A stretch of 32,510 bases of DNA, taken from positions 1-32,510 of the forward strand of contig CAZWZF010000055.1 in assembly GCA_964638715.1 (NCBI GenBank), written 5' to 3'. The notes under the pieces are model-generated. The model was not told where the DNA came from and did no database searches. It saw nothing but the letters and a program-made list of their open reading frames with translations. This stretch comes from JBAXQQ01 sp037131695 (GTDB taxonomy: Bacteria; Armatimonadota; Hebobacteria; CAIYQO01). Below, in pieces: positions 23,999 through 31,417 of this stretch; the first letter of the stretch is position 1; every line of letters starts with the position of its first letter. Position numbers and translations under genes: made by a program.

Positions 23999-25084
23999 AT
24001 GGCATCGTCATCAACAAAAGGCACTGGACACCCGGCCAAGGATAGAGAAAAAGCACTGGACCTGGCATTAGGGCAAATTGATAAAATGTTTGGCAAAGGC
24101 ACTGTAATGCGCCTAGGCGAAATGTCCGCACGCATTCAGACCGAGGTTATCAGTACGGGTTGTCTGCCATTGGATATCGCATTAGGCGTAGGCGGGATTC
24201 CCCGCGCGCGCATTATTGAAATATATGGCAATGAATCATCTGGTAAAACCACCCTTACCTACCATGTAATTGCAGAGGCGCAAAAGACCGGCGGAACCTG
24301 CGCGTTCATCGACGCGGAACACGCCCTTGACCCTGCATATGCGGCAAAATGCGGCGTAAACGTTGACGAACTGCTCCTTAGCCAGCCGGACAGCGGCGAG
24401 CAGGCACTTGATATCGCCGACCTGCTGGTACGCAGCGGCGCGGTTGACTGCCTGGTCATTGACTCGGTGGCAGCATTGGTACCGCAGGCAGAATTAGACG
24501 GCGAAATGGGCGACAGCCAGGTAGGTTTGCAGGCGAGATTGATGTCGAAAGCACTGCGCAAATTAGCCGGTTCATTAAACAAAAGCCGCTGCTGCGCAAT
24601 CTTTATTAACCAGATTCGCGAGAAAGTCGGCATCATGTTTGGCAACCCGGAAACTACCCCTGGCGGCCGCGCATTAAAGTTCTGGTCGTCAGTACGCATT
24701 GAATTGCGCCGCGTGGAAAATATCAAAGTTGGCAACGATATCGTCGGCAGTCGTACCCGCGCAAAAATCGTAAAAAACAAAGTCGCGCCGCCATTTAAAG
24801 TAGTAGATTTTGATATTTTATACGGAACCGGCATCAGCCGCGGCAGCGGAATTCTTGACCTTGGCATTTCAATGGATATTATCACGAAATCTGGAGCGTT
24901 CTTCAGCTATAACGATGTTCGCATCGGACACGGCCGTGAAAACGCCCGCCAATATCTTGATGAAAATGACGCAATAGCAACCGAAATTGAAAACAAAATT
25001 CGCGAAATAGCCTTGGCGCCAACTGCTATTGAACCGTTAATGACGGTTCTGGATGACGAAGAGGAAGAGTTGGACGAAGAGTAG
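23999..25084 (+). CDS. recA: RecA recombinase
   Basis: A 361-aa DNA strand-exchange ATPase and SOS co-protease. Walker A is YGNESSGKTT (76-85); the usual Pro of GPESSGKT is Asn here. Walker B is CLVIDSVAALVP, followed by the L1 loop region (ELDGEMGDSQVGLQARLMSKALR), INQIREKVGIMFGNPETTPGG (loop L2) and LKFWSSVRIELRR. The C-terminus is acidic (DDEEEELDEE), as usual for regulation of filament loading. ATG has GAGGT upstream at 8-9 nt. I see no clear LexA box directly upstream; the gene follows trpA by 17 nt. Confidence 0.98.
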   Translation: MASSSTKGTGHPAKDREKALDLALGQIDKMFGKGTVMRLGEMSARIQTEVISTGCLPLDIALGVGGIPRARIIEIYGNESSGKTTLTYHVIAEAQKTGGTCAFIDAEHALDPAYAAKCGVNVDELLLSQPDSGEQALDIADLLVRSGAVDCLVIDSVAALVPQAELDGEMGDSQVGLQARLMSKALRKLAGSLNKSRCCAIFINQIREKVGIMFGNPETTPGGRALKFWSSVRIELRRVENIKVGNDIVGSRTRAKIVKNKVAPPFKVVDFDILYGTGISRGSGILDLGISMDIITKSGAFFSYNDVRIGHGRENARQYLDENDAIATEIENKIREIALAPTAIEPLMTVLDDEEEELDEE

Positions 25085-25131
25085 AAGGAATAGAGAAAGA
25101 TGAAGAGAGAAGAGAGAAAATTTGAGAAAAA

Positions 25132-25159
25132 ATTGACAATGGATAATTGACGATTGACA
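25132..25159 (+). repeat. 7-mer array (ATTGACA x4) after recA
   Basis: Units ATTGACA, ATGGATA, ATTGACG and ATTGACA start at 25132, 25139, 25146 and 25153. The preceding stretch (25092-25120) is purine-rich with GAGAGAA units at 7-nt steps, like 7518-7552. Confidence 0.8.
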
Positions 25160-25188
25160 ATTTTTTTGAGTTAAATACTGGCTGAAAT

Positions 25189-25228
25189 CGATTGCAACCG
25201 ACTTCAGCCGATTTCAATCGACATCAAC
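25189..25228. repeat. 10-mer phased array (CGATTTCAAC type)
   Basis: Four 10-nt units read CGATTGCAAC, CGACTTCAGC, CGATTTCAAT and CGACATCAAC. TGAAATCG just before them can pair with CGATTTCA in the third unit. A single instance in this window. Confidence 0.75.
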
Positions 25229-25253
25229 CTAACCCAAATAAAATGGACAATGT

Positions 25254-25335
25254 GTTTAGTTTTCGGTTTTCAGTTTTCAGAATGGGTTGTTTTATGAAGT
25301 AACTTAATCTGAAAACTGAACACTGAAAACTAAAC
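25254..25335. terminator. 28-bp inverted repeat between convergent recA and pfkB-like genes
   Basis: Arms 25254-25281 and 25308-25335 match as reverse complements at 26 of 28 positions, with a 26-nt loop. It could stop transcripts from both sides, though no GC-rich stem is present. The right arm also reads as a 7-mer array. Confidence 0.6.
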
Positions 25336-25357
25336 ACCAAATACCTAACACCTCTCT
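25309..25357. repeat. 7-mer array (CTGAAAA to CCTCTCT) running into the sugar kinase gene
   Basis: Seven 7-nt units read CTGAAAA, CTGAACA, CTGAAAA, CTAAACA, CCAAATA, CCTAACA and CCTCTCT. The stop codon of the PfkB gene (25345-25347) and its last codons lie within the last two units. Confidence 0.7.
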
Positions 25358-26316
25358 CCCTGCCATTTCATCACTGCTTCTGCATCTGGCAGGTCGTGGG
25401 GATCTGCGCTGGTGGATACCCGGATGGCGGCGGTGGCAGCGGCAAAGCGGCAGCATTCTGCCAGGTCAGTAATTTCTATCTTTTTCAGGTTATACTTCAA
25501 TAATGCAGATACCAGACCGGCGTGAAAAGTGTCACCGGCACCGACATCATATATCACCAGAACTATATAAGGCGCGACTGACGCGATTTTGCCGCCGGTT
25601 ACCATCATTATGTCGCCATCGCCGCCATTAGTTATCACCGCGTTGTTTATTCCAATATTCACCAATATTGAAATCCCATCGCTACCCGACATGCCGGTTA
25701 TCAACTCCATCTCTTCCTGATTCATAATGATGAAGTCCGCGTGTTGGCAGGCTTCGCGCTCAATTTCAGCTATTATATTATCCGGCATGTTCCACGCCGA
25801 CCGGCGCAGGTTCATTGCGTATATTACCGGTATGCCTTGTCTGCGTGCTTCATCTGCCGCGTTAAATATTATATCGCGCAATTCCGCACCGCGAATCGCA
25901 CCTTCGCTGAAGTCAAATATACGGCAATCAGATGCTGCCTTGAAATCATCTTCATTAAGTTCTTCGGAAGGATTGCATACGCCGGGAAAACGGTAAAATG
26001 AAAAATCTTTGCCACCTTTGCCATCAACCGCCGCGAATGTCACCGGGGTGTGATGATTTGCCGCGATTTTTACACATGAAGTATCAACATTAAAAGCCGC
26101 GATTTCATCCATTGCCATCCGGCCAAACGAATCGCCACCCACCGCGGTGATAAAACCGACATTTGCCCCCAACCGCGCCAGCGCAAAGACGAAATTAGCC
26201 GCCGCCCCACCCGCCACCATGCGGTATTCCCGCGCCGACCGCAGCGATTGCCCAGGAGTAGTGGGAGTTGCCTCAACAAATAAAGAACCAACAGTGACAA
26301 TATCATATTTAACCAT
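25345..26316 (-). CDS. PfkB-family carbohydrate kinase
   Basis: A 323-aa ribokinase-like kinase. The N-terminal sugar-binding signature is GGAAANFVFALARLG (36-50) and AVGGDSFG. The C-terminal signature is DVGAGDTFHAGLV, with the catalytic base Asp262 in GAGD (259-262) and the anion hole. It phosphorylates a sugar or nucleoside; the substrate is not evident. I chose the ATG at 26316 (MVKYDIVTVG), which matches the family start. A GTG 72 nt upstream would run the gene through a large inverted repeat. The only purine stretch before the ATG is AGG at very short spacing. The C-terminal QGERC is encoded by a repeat array. It is divergent from the GT2 gene. Confidence 0.9.
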   Translation of the reverse strand: MVKYDIVTVGSLFVEATPTTPGQSLRSAREYRMVAGGAAANFVFALARLGANVGFITAVGGDSFGRMAMDEIAAFNVDTSCVKIAANHHTPVTFAAVDGKGGKDFSFYRFPGVCNPSEELNEDDFKAASDCRIFDFSEGAIRGAELRDIIFNAADEARRQGIPVIYAMNLRRSAWNMPDNIIAEIEREACQHADFIIMNQEEMELITGMSGSDGISILVNIGINNAVITNGGDGDIMMVTGGKIASVAPYIVLVIYDVGAGDTFHAGLVSALLKYNLKKIEITDLAECCRFAAATAAIRVSTSADPHDLPDAEAVMKWQGERC

Positions 26317-26363
26317 AACCTGAAATTTCGAGAAAGATAGCCAGTATCCTGTTTTTTTATTGG

Positions 26364-26491
26364 TTACACAGAGCAACTGAGAAGACACTGAGATACACAG
26401 AGGCTAATATATTAAAATGCGAATGTTACTTTTGTGAAATAATATTAATACCCTCCGTGTATCTCCGTGTCTCCTCTGTGAATCTGTGTAA
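26364..26491. repeat. Large inverted repeat with CTCCGTGTAT-type arms
   Basis: TTACACAGA (26364-26372) pairs perfectly with TCTGTGTAA (26483-26491). 26381-26403 matches 26452-26474 in reverse complement at 20 of 23 positions. The loop is about 48 nt. It lies between the divergent PfkB and GT2 genes and may hold or influence both promoters. The units are like those at 20273-20313. Confidence 0.85.
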
Positions 26492-26536
26492 TAATCCATT
26501 CCTTAACCAGCCAAATTATGGTAATATTGTTGTATT

Positions 26537-27253
26537 ATGATATCTATTATTATTCCCGCTCACAACGAAGAGAAGTATTTGCCGGGTTGTTTAGATTCTA
26601 TCGCCCGGGCCGCTGGTTACTGCGGAGAAACCGTTGAGATCGTGCTGGCTTCCAACCGGTCTTATGATGCTACCGAGGCTATTGCCAAGGGGGCAGGGGC
26701 GAAAATTGTTATTGAAAACGACAAAAATCTCGCCAAGGTGCGCAACGCCGGGGTAAACGCGGCGACTGGCGATATCATCGTCACCATTGACGCCGACTCG
26801 CGAATGCCGGAAGATGCCTTGCGAAAAATCAAACAATATTTAGCCGATGACAAGATAATCGGCGGGGTCGCAGATATAAAACTGGACCGCTATTCTTTCG
26901 CGCTGCGATTCACCCAGATGCTGCTGAATATCGTGCTGTTTTTCACCGGTCTTGGCGGCGGGATGTTCTGGATACGCAAGGCGGATTTCTACACCGCCGG
27001 GGCATTTAACGAAAAAATTAAACTGGGGGAAGACCTGGATTTCGCACAGCGAATGAAAAAATTAGCCGGTAAAACAAAGCGCAAATTCATCCGCAAATCC
27101 GGGATTACCGTCACCACATCCACCAGAAAATTCGACAAATTAGGTGACTGGTATTTCCTAAAATCAATGTTTAAATCAAAAGATATCAAAAAAGGAATGA
27201 AAGGCGAAGACAGCCCATTCACAGACGAATATTTTTATCATTTTAATGATTAG
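26537..27253 (+). CDS. Family 2 glycosyltransferase
   Basis: A 238-aa GT-A fold enzyme. It starts MISIIIPAHNEEKYLPGCL, the GT2 nucleotide-binding strand, and has DADS (85-88) as the DXD metal/nucleotide motif in IIVTIDADSRMP. GGGMFWIRKADFYTAGAFNE and LGEDLDFAQR (the ED acceptor-side motif) complete the family pattern. A hydrophobic stretch (about 130-148) may touch the membrane. The sugar donor and acceptor are unknown. No clear ribosome site is seen; the leader is A/T-rich (GGTAATATTGTTGTATT before ATG). It is a stand-alone gene between repeat-rich gaps. Confidence 0.88.
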   Translation: MISIIIPAHNEEKYLPGCLDSIARAAGYCGETVEIVLASNRSYDATEAIAKGAGAKIVIENDKNLAKVRNAGVNAATGDIIVTIDADSRMPEDALRKIKQYLADDKIIGGVADIKLDRYSFALRFTQMLLNIVLFFTGLGGGMFWIRKADFYTAGAFNEKIKLGEDLDFAQRMKKLAGKTKRKFIRKSGITVTTSTRKFDKLGDWYFLKSMFKSKDIKKGMKGEDSPFTDEYFYHFND

Positions 27254-27274
27254 CAGTATTTTCAATCTCACAAT

Positions 27275-27355
27275 TTTTTAGACATGATTAACATGATTTA
27301 CTCATTTATCTGCGAAGCTAAAAATCATGTTAATCATGTTAATCATGTCTAAAAA
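27275..27355. repeat. 24-bp perfect inverted repeat built from AATCATGTT 9-mers
   Basis: 27275-27298 (TTTTTAGACATGATTAACATG...) is the exact reverse complement of 27332-27355. The right arm also shows three 9-nt units at 27323, 27332 and 27341 reading AATCATGTT, AATCATGTT and AATCATGTC. It starts 22 nt after the GT2 stop and ends in A/T runs, so it could act as a terminator as well. Confidence 0.88.
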
Positions 27356-27424
27356 TAAAAACCATGACTGGTTAATTCTGTTGCTATTTCTATATAACTA
27401 TTTTGCATATGGAAAGGAAAATCT

Positions 27425-30256
27425 ATGAAAATTGTTTTGTTTTGTTTATTATTGGTGGTGACTGCAATGATGGCTAACGCGGTTGTTGATGCATTGATAT
27501 CTACCGGCGGGTCTGTCCAGGTATCGGTTGATGGGCGTTCTATCGGGTCGATTGATCCCGGATTATTTGAAAATACCTGGCAAAGCGCAACTGCGACAAC
27601 CGGCAAAAAGGTTGCTGATGGAGTATTCAACAGCGTGATAAAATCCCCCACCGGCAAAATGGTTGATGTTGTAATAACCGTTACCCCGGCGAATAAAGGC
27701 GTCCGGGTGCAATATAAATTAACCCCACGCGAAGAAATGATGCTGAACAGCCTTCATGTCGCTATCAATATGCCGGTAGCTTACCTGGCAGGTGGTTCAT
27801 TTATTTACGATCGCAAAGAAAAAGTTTTTCCTGACCAGCTTGGTGAAGTAGCATTATCCGGCGGCAATGCAAAATCATTGGCGCTAATATTTCCTGACAA
27901 ACAGCGGATAAATTTCAAGTTTGATTCCATCACACCGGTGCTGGTACAGGACGACCGCAAATGGGTAAGTTCATTTACATTTCGAATTGGGCCGCAATTT
28001 CAGAATGCGGAAAAATGGGACGCCGGCAGGAGCCAGATTATTGATTTCACCTTGTCAAACGATGACGGGATAACTTATTCAATGGACGAAGGAGTGACGA
28101 TAACCGCTGGCAAAGATTGGCTGCCGCTGGAATATGAAAAGAACGTTGAACCGGGTTCTATCGTAGACTTATCGCCAATCTTGGCCTGGCACTACCCGTC
28201 AGGTAAATACGGACGGGTGATAGCAGGCGACAACGGACATTTCGTATTTGAAAAGATGCCGAAAGCACCGCAGCGCTTCTATGGTTGCAACCTTTGTTTC
28301 ACCGGGCAATATATCCCCCATGACCAGGCGGATTTGCTGGCAGAGCGACTGGTGCGCTCCGGCTATAATACTATTCGCATTCACCACTACGAAAGCGAAT
28401 TGATTGACCGCGCCGCCGCCAATAGTTACACCCTACGCCAGGATAGCCTGGACCAGTTGGACTACCTTATCAGCGCCTTTAAGAAGCGCGGCATATATAT
28501 CACCACCGACTTATTCGTTTCCCGTCCGGTAGCAGCAAAAGAAATATGGGAAGGTGCAGCCGGCGACGTGGGAATGGACAATTTTAAAATGGCGATATTA
28601 GTGAATGACAAGGCATATAATAATTATTGCAAATTTGCTTTGGAATTGATGAACCATAAAAACCCGTATACCGAAACGCGGCTGGCGGAAGACCCCACCC
28701 TGGCGTGGATAAACCTGATAAATGAAGGGAACGCCGGGAATTTTCTGGGACGCTGCAGCGATAACGTGAATAAAGACTGGCAGGCAGCGTGGAATAAATG
28801 GCTTCTGAAAAATTACCCCAACCGCGTCGACCTGGTGACGGCGATGGGCACTTTGCCGGATGACCAGGATGCAGCCAAAGGAAATATCCCGCTGGTTACC
28901 CGTTTTGACGATACTCCGAAAGGAATACTTTCCAGCCGGTTCTGTGCTGATACGGAAAAGGCATTCACCGTTAAAATGCGCGATTTCATGAAAGCTATTG
29001 GCTGCAAAGCGATGATAACCAACTTGAATAGCTGGACCAACCCGGCACAGATGCAGGATGTGCGGCGGGATTATGATTACGTTGACGACCATTTTTACGT
29101 CGACCATCCGGAGTTCATAGAAAAGCCGTGGCAATTACCTTCACGCTGCAGCAATTCCAGCCCGGTGGCGGCAGGCGCGCCCGGCGGCAGGTATTGCAGT
29201 TTCCACCGGTTGGCCGACAAACCATTCACCATCAGCGAATACAACTATGCTGCTCCCAGTCGTTTCCGCGGCGTTGGCGGCATGCTGACCAGCGCGATGG
29301 CGGCAACGCAGGACTGGTCGGCGCTATGGCGTTTCGCCTATAGCCATACTCGTAACAACATCGTCAACCAGTTGCCGTTATCCTATTTTGACATGGCAAG
29401 CGACCCGCTGAACCAGGCGGCAGACCGGGTAGCATCGGTGATTTTCCGGCGCGGCGACCTGAAACCGGCAAAACATTTAATTGCCATCGTTATGACTCCG
29501 GACGAATTGAATAAAGATGCCAAAACCGATCGCGATATGAAACCTGCCTGGGACGGCCTGGCATTGGTCACCCGTGTCGGCACCATGGTGGCGGCGGACA
29601 AAACAAAACTGCCGGTGAAAGCCGATATGGTACTGAACCTGACGGAAACCGACGAGACAAAAATTAACCCGTACAAGCCGGATGCCGGCGAGAAAATATT
29701 GGCAGAAATTAAAAAAGCCGGCTGGCTGGTGGCAGATAATAATACCGACCTGAACAAAAACATCTTCCAAAGCGAATCCGGTGAGTTCACCGTTGACTCC
29801 CGCGCCGACGTATTCACCCTTAACACTCCCAACACCTTTGGCGGCTACGCACCGGCAGGCAGCAAAATAATCGGCACCAACATGGAGATATCAATCATTG
29901 AAACCGGCGCGACGGTAACAGTAACCAGCATGGACAACCGCCCGATAAAAGACAGCAGCCGCATGCTGATAACCCACCTCACCGACCTGCAGGATACCAA
30001 CACAAAATACGCAGAAAAAGCACGCCGCACCCTGTTGGCATGGGGCAGCCTTCCCTACCTGGTACGCACCGGCACTGCCACCGTAAAGATAAAAGTAAAA
30101 GACCCCGCTAAAACAAAAGTATGGGGAGTAACCACCGCCGGCAAAAGAACCGAAGAAATAAAAATCACCGTTGAAGGCGGTCAAGTGGTAATACCGCTGG
30201 ATGTGAATGATAACGGGAAAGCAAGGATGTTGTATGAGGTGGCAGTGGAAAAGTAA
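27425..30256 (+). CDS. Secreted multidomain glycoside hydrolase, clan GH-A (cellulase-like) type
   Basis: A 943-aa exported enzyme. MKIVLFCLLLVVTAMMANA is a signal peptide, cleaved near residue 19. Residues about 25-280 are a beta-rich accessory domain. The catalytic TIM barrel begins near RFYGCNLCFTGQYIPHDQADLLAERLVRSG (approximate 284-313) and holds TIRIHHYES (316-324), WINLINEGN (428-436, acid/base Glu434) and FTISEYNY (601-608, nucleophile Glu605). The two Glu residues about 170 apart match clan GH-A retaining enzymes (GH5-like). About 700-943 are beta-sandwich domains. The polysaccharide is unknown. AAGGAAA precedes the ATG. A perfect hairpin terminator follows. Confidence 0.8.
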   Translation: MKIVLFCLLLVVTAMMANAVVDALISTGGSVQVSVDGRSIGSIDPGLFENTWQSATATTGKKVADGVFNSVIKSPTGKMVDVVITVTPANKGVRVQYKLTPREEMMLNSLHVAINMPVAYLAGGSFIYDRKEKVFPDQLGEVALSGGNAKSLALIFPDKQRINFKFDSITPVLVQDDRKWVSSFTFRIGPQFQNAEKWDAGRSQIIDFTLSNDDGITYSMDEGVTITAGKDWLPLEYEKNVEPGSIVDLSPILAWHYPSGKYGRVIAGDNGHFVFEKMPKAPQRFYGCNLCFTGQYIPHDQADLLAERLVRSGYNTIRIHHYESELIDRAAANSYTLRQDSLDQLDYLISAFKKRGIYITTDLFVSRPVAAKEIWEGAAGDVGMDNFKMAILVNDKAYNNYCKFALELMNHKNPYTETRLAEDPTLAWINLINEGNAGNFLGRCSDNVNKDWQAAWNKWLLKNYPNRVDLVTAMGTLPDDQDAAKGNIPLVTRFDDTPKGILSSRFCADTEKAFTVKMRDFMKAIGCKAMITNLNSWTNPAQMQDVRRDYDYVDDHFYVDHPEFIEKPWQLPSRCSNSSPVAAGAPGGRYCSFHRLADKPFTISEYNYAAPSRFRGVGGMLTSAMAATQDWSALWRFAYSHTRNNIVNQLPLSYFDMASDPLNQAADRVASVIFRRGDLKPAKHLIAIVMTPDELNKDAKTDRDMKPAWDGLALVTRVGTMVAADKTKLPVKADMVLNLTETDETKINPYKPDAGEKILAEIKKAGWLVADNNTDLNKNIFQSESGEFTVDSRADVFTLNTPNTFGGYAPAGSKIIGTNMEISIIETGATVTVTSMDNRPIKDSSRMLITHLTDLQDTNTKYAEKARRTLLAWGSLPYLVRTGTATVKIKVKDPAKTKVWGVTTAGKRTEEIKITVEGGQVVIPLDVNDNGKARMLYEVAVEK

Positions 30257-30262
30257 ACAGTA

Positions 30263-30291
30263 GGGGTGGGTTCTAAACCCACCCCTTTTTT
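30263..30291 (+). terminator. Intrinsic terminator after the 943-aa hydrolase
   Basis: GGGGTGGGTT-CTA-AACCCACCCC (30263-30285) is a perfect 10-bp stem followed by six T (30286-30291), 7 nt after the stop codon. It belongs to the same palindrome family as 30319-30343 and 30374-30396. Confidence 0.92.
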
Positions 30292-30318
30292 CCACCCGCC
30301 CTATCAATTTCCAATGTA

Positions 30319-30396
30319 GAGGGCGGGTTCTAAACCCGCCCTCGATTATAACCCACCATGCCTGCTCTTCAAAGGGACGGGTTTAGAACCCGCCCC
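30319..30396. repeat. Two further GGGTT-CTA-AACCC palindromes
   Basis: GAGGGCGGGTT-CTA-AACCCGCCCTC (30319-30343) is a perfect 11-bp stem. GGGACGGGTT-TAG-AACCCGCCCC (30374-30396) has one A/C mismatch and the loop in the opposite orientation. With the terminator at 30263 they form a cluster of three between convergent genes. The last may end the minus-strand NlpC/P60 transcript. Confidence 0.85.
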
Positions 30397-30402
30397 TACC
30401 TA

Positions 30403-31176
30403 TTATTCCAGCCATTTCCACCGCATGATTTTAAAGGTTTGGTTGAAATATGTGCGGATTGAGGTGACGGTTGCTTCGTTGGCTACCACGCGCATATCTT
30501 CCGGGTTTGCTTCTATCCAGCGATTTTCTCCGAGGTAAATCAGCACATGGACTCCGCTTTCTGTTATTGCCAGGTCGCCGACTTTTAATTGGGTAATTTT
30601 CGCGCCTGCTAATTTCGGCAGACGGCATACTTCGCGGGTGTAGCCGAAAGTCTCTGCTCCCATCGCTTTTGCGCTCATGTCATGCCACCAGAAATCCCAT
30701 AACTGCGGTCCCAGCAGGCGCGGGTTGCCGGTACGAAAGCCTTCGAATACCATGGCTTCGATTAACGCCGTACGCGCCAGCCCGGAGCAATCTATCCCCA
30801 GATGCGACTCGCCACCCCAGACATACAATGTGCCAGAAAATGAGATTAGACGGGAACGATACATGGCACGCAAACCAACAGTATCGTATGGACGACCGGC
30901 GAAGGCTGCCCAGCATATCAATGCCAACAGCACTGCGATAACCAGGTAACGCCAAACCGGACGCGCGGCGATGAGTCGAAGCAGGAATAGCGCAACAGTA
31001 TAAATGCCCCAGAAGATGGCAGCCGGGTATATCAAACGCACCGAACCGGTGACAGCGCCAAGTGTTGACATCACCGGGCATAGCAGCAACAGCATAATGA
31101 AGATATTTAAAGCCCAACGCGGTTTGTCCTGCCGCATATATTTGATGGATATAAAATGAAAAATATTTTCCTTCAT
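30403..31176 (-). CDS. Membrane-anchored NlpC/P60 cysteine peptidase
   Basis: A 257-aa protein. Three hydrophobic segments (about 22-43, 47-70, 76-93) place the C-terminal domain outside the membrane. The NlpC/P60 domain has the nucleophile Cys130 in YVWGGESHLGIDCSGLARTA, His210 in ITESGVHVLIYLG and a polar third residue, likely Asn224, in WIEANP. Family members cut D-Glu-gamma-diamino acid bonds in wall peptides. The insertion between Cys and His (about 140-190, with WDFWWHDMSAKAM) is long for the family. No strong ribosome site precedes the ATG at 31176; a second ATG 39 nt downstream is possible. It lies after the M55 gene on the same strand, with a 241-nt gap between them. Confidence 0.85.
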   Translation of the reverse strand: MKENIFHFISIKYMRQDKPRWALNIFIMLLLLCPVMSTLGAVTGSVRLIYPAAIFWGIYTVALFLLRLIAARPVWRYLVIAVLLALICWAAFAGRPYDTVGLRAMYRSRLISFSGTLYVWGGESHLGIDCSGLARTALIEAMVFEGFRTGNPRLLGPQLWDFWWHDMSAKAMGAETFGYTREVCRLPKLAGAKITQLKVGDLAITESGVHVLIYLGENRWIEANPEDMRVVANEATVTSIRTYFNQTFKIMRWKWLE

Positions 31177-31380
31177 GGGATATTTATTCTGCTTTTTGGG
31201 AGATACACCTGTTTGATCCTCATCGGCATTTTACTGAAAGTTCGTATGCAGTTCCCCTACCTAGTTATCCAACATTTTAATTGAAATGATAGTTAAAATG
31301 TGTATAAGAGTGAGTGTTGGGGCTGAATTTTCCCACAACGAAACATGATTTGGCAAAGATGGTTTCTATATTCCAACTGA

Positions 31381-31413
31381 AATCATTCTAATCATTTAAT
31401 ATCATTTTAATCT
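31381..31413. repeat. 9-mer array (AATCATTCT type)
   Basis: Units AATCATTCT, AATCATTTA, ATATCATTTT and AATC follow one another at 9-10 nt steps, immediately 3' of the M55 gene (whose stop is 31418-31420). It is a degenerate member of the AATCATGTT family. The rest of 31177-31380 shows no clear signal. Confidence 0.55.
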
Positions 31414-31417
31414 GTGG

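Noticed and set aside
24259..24885. A 208-aa frame on the minus strand inside recA.
   Set aside because: It is antisense to a well-supported recA, has no ribosome site and no recognisable domain; similar shadows occur opposite mazG, the 943-aa hydrolase and the foldase.
27323..27355. 9-mer and 7-mer arrays as CRISPR.
   Set aside because: Units are 7-10 nt with no unique spacers, and there are no cas genes.
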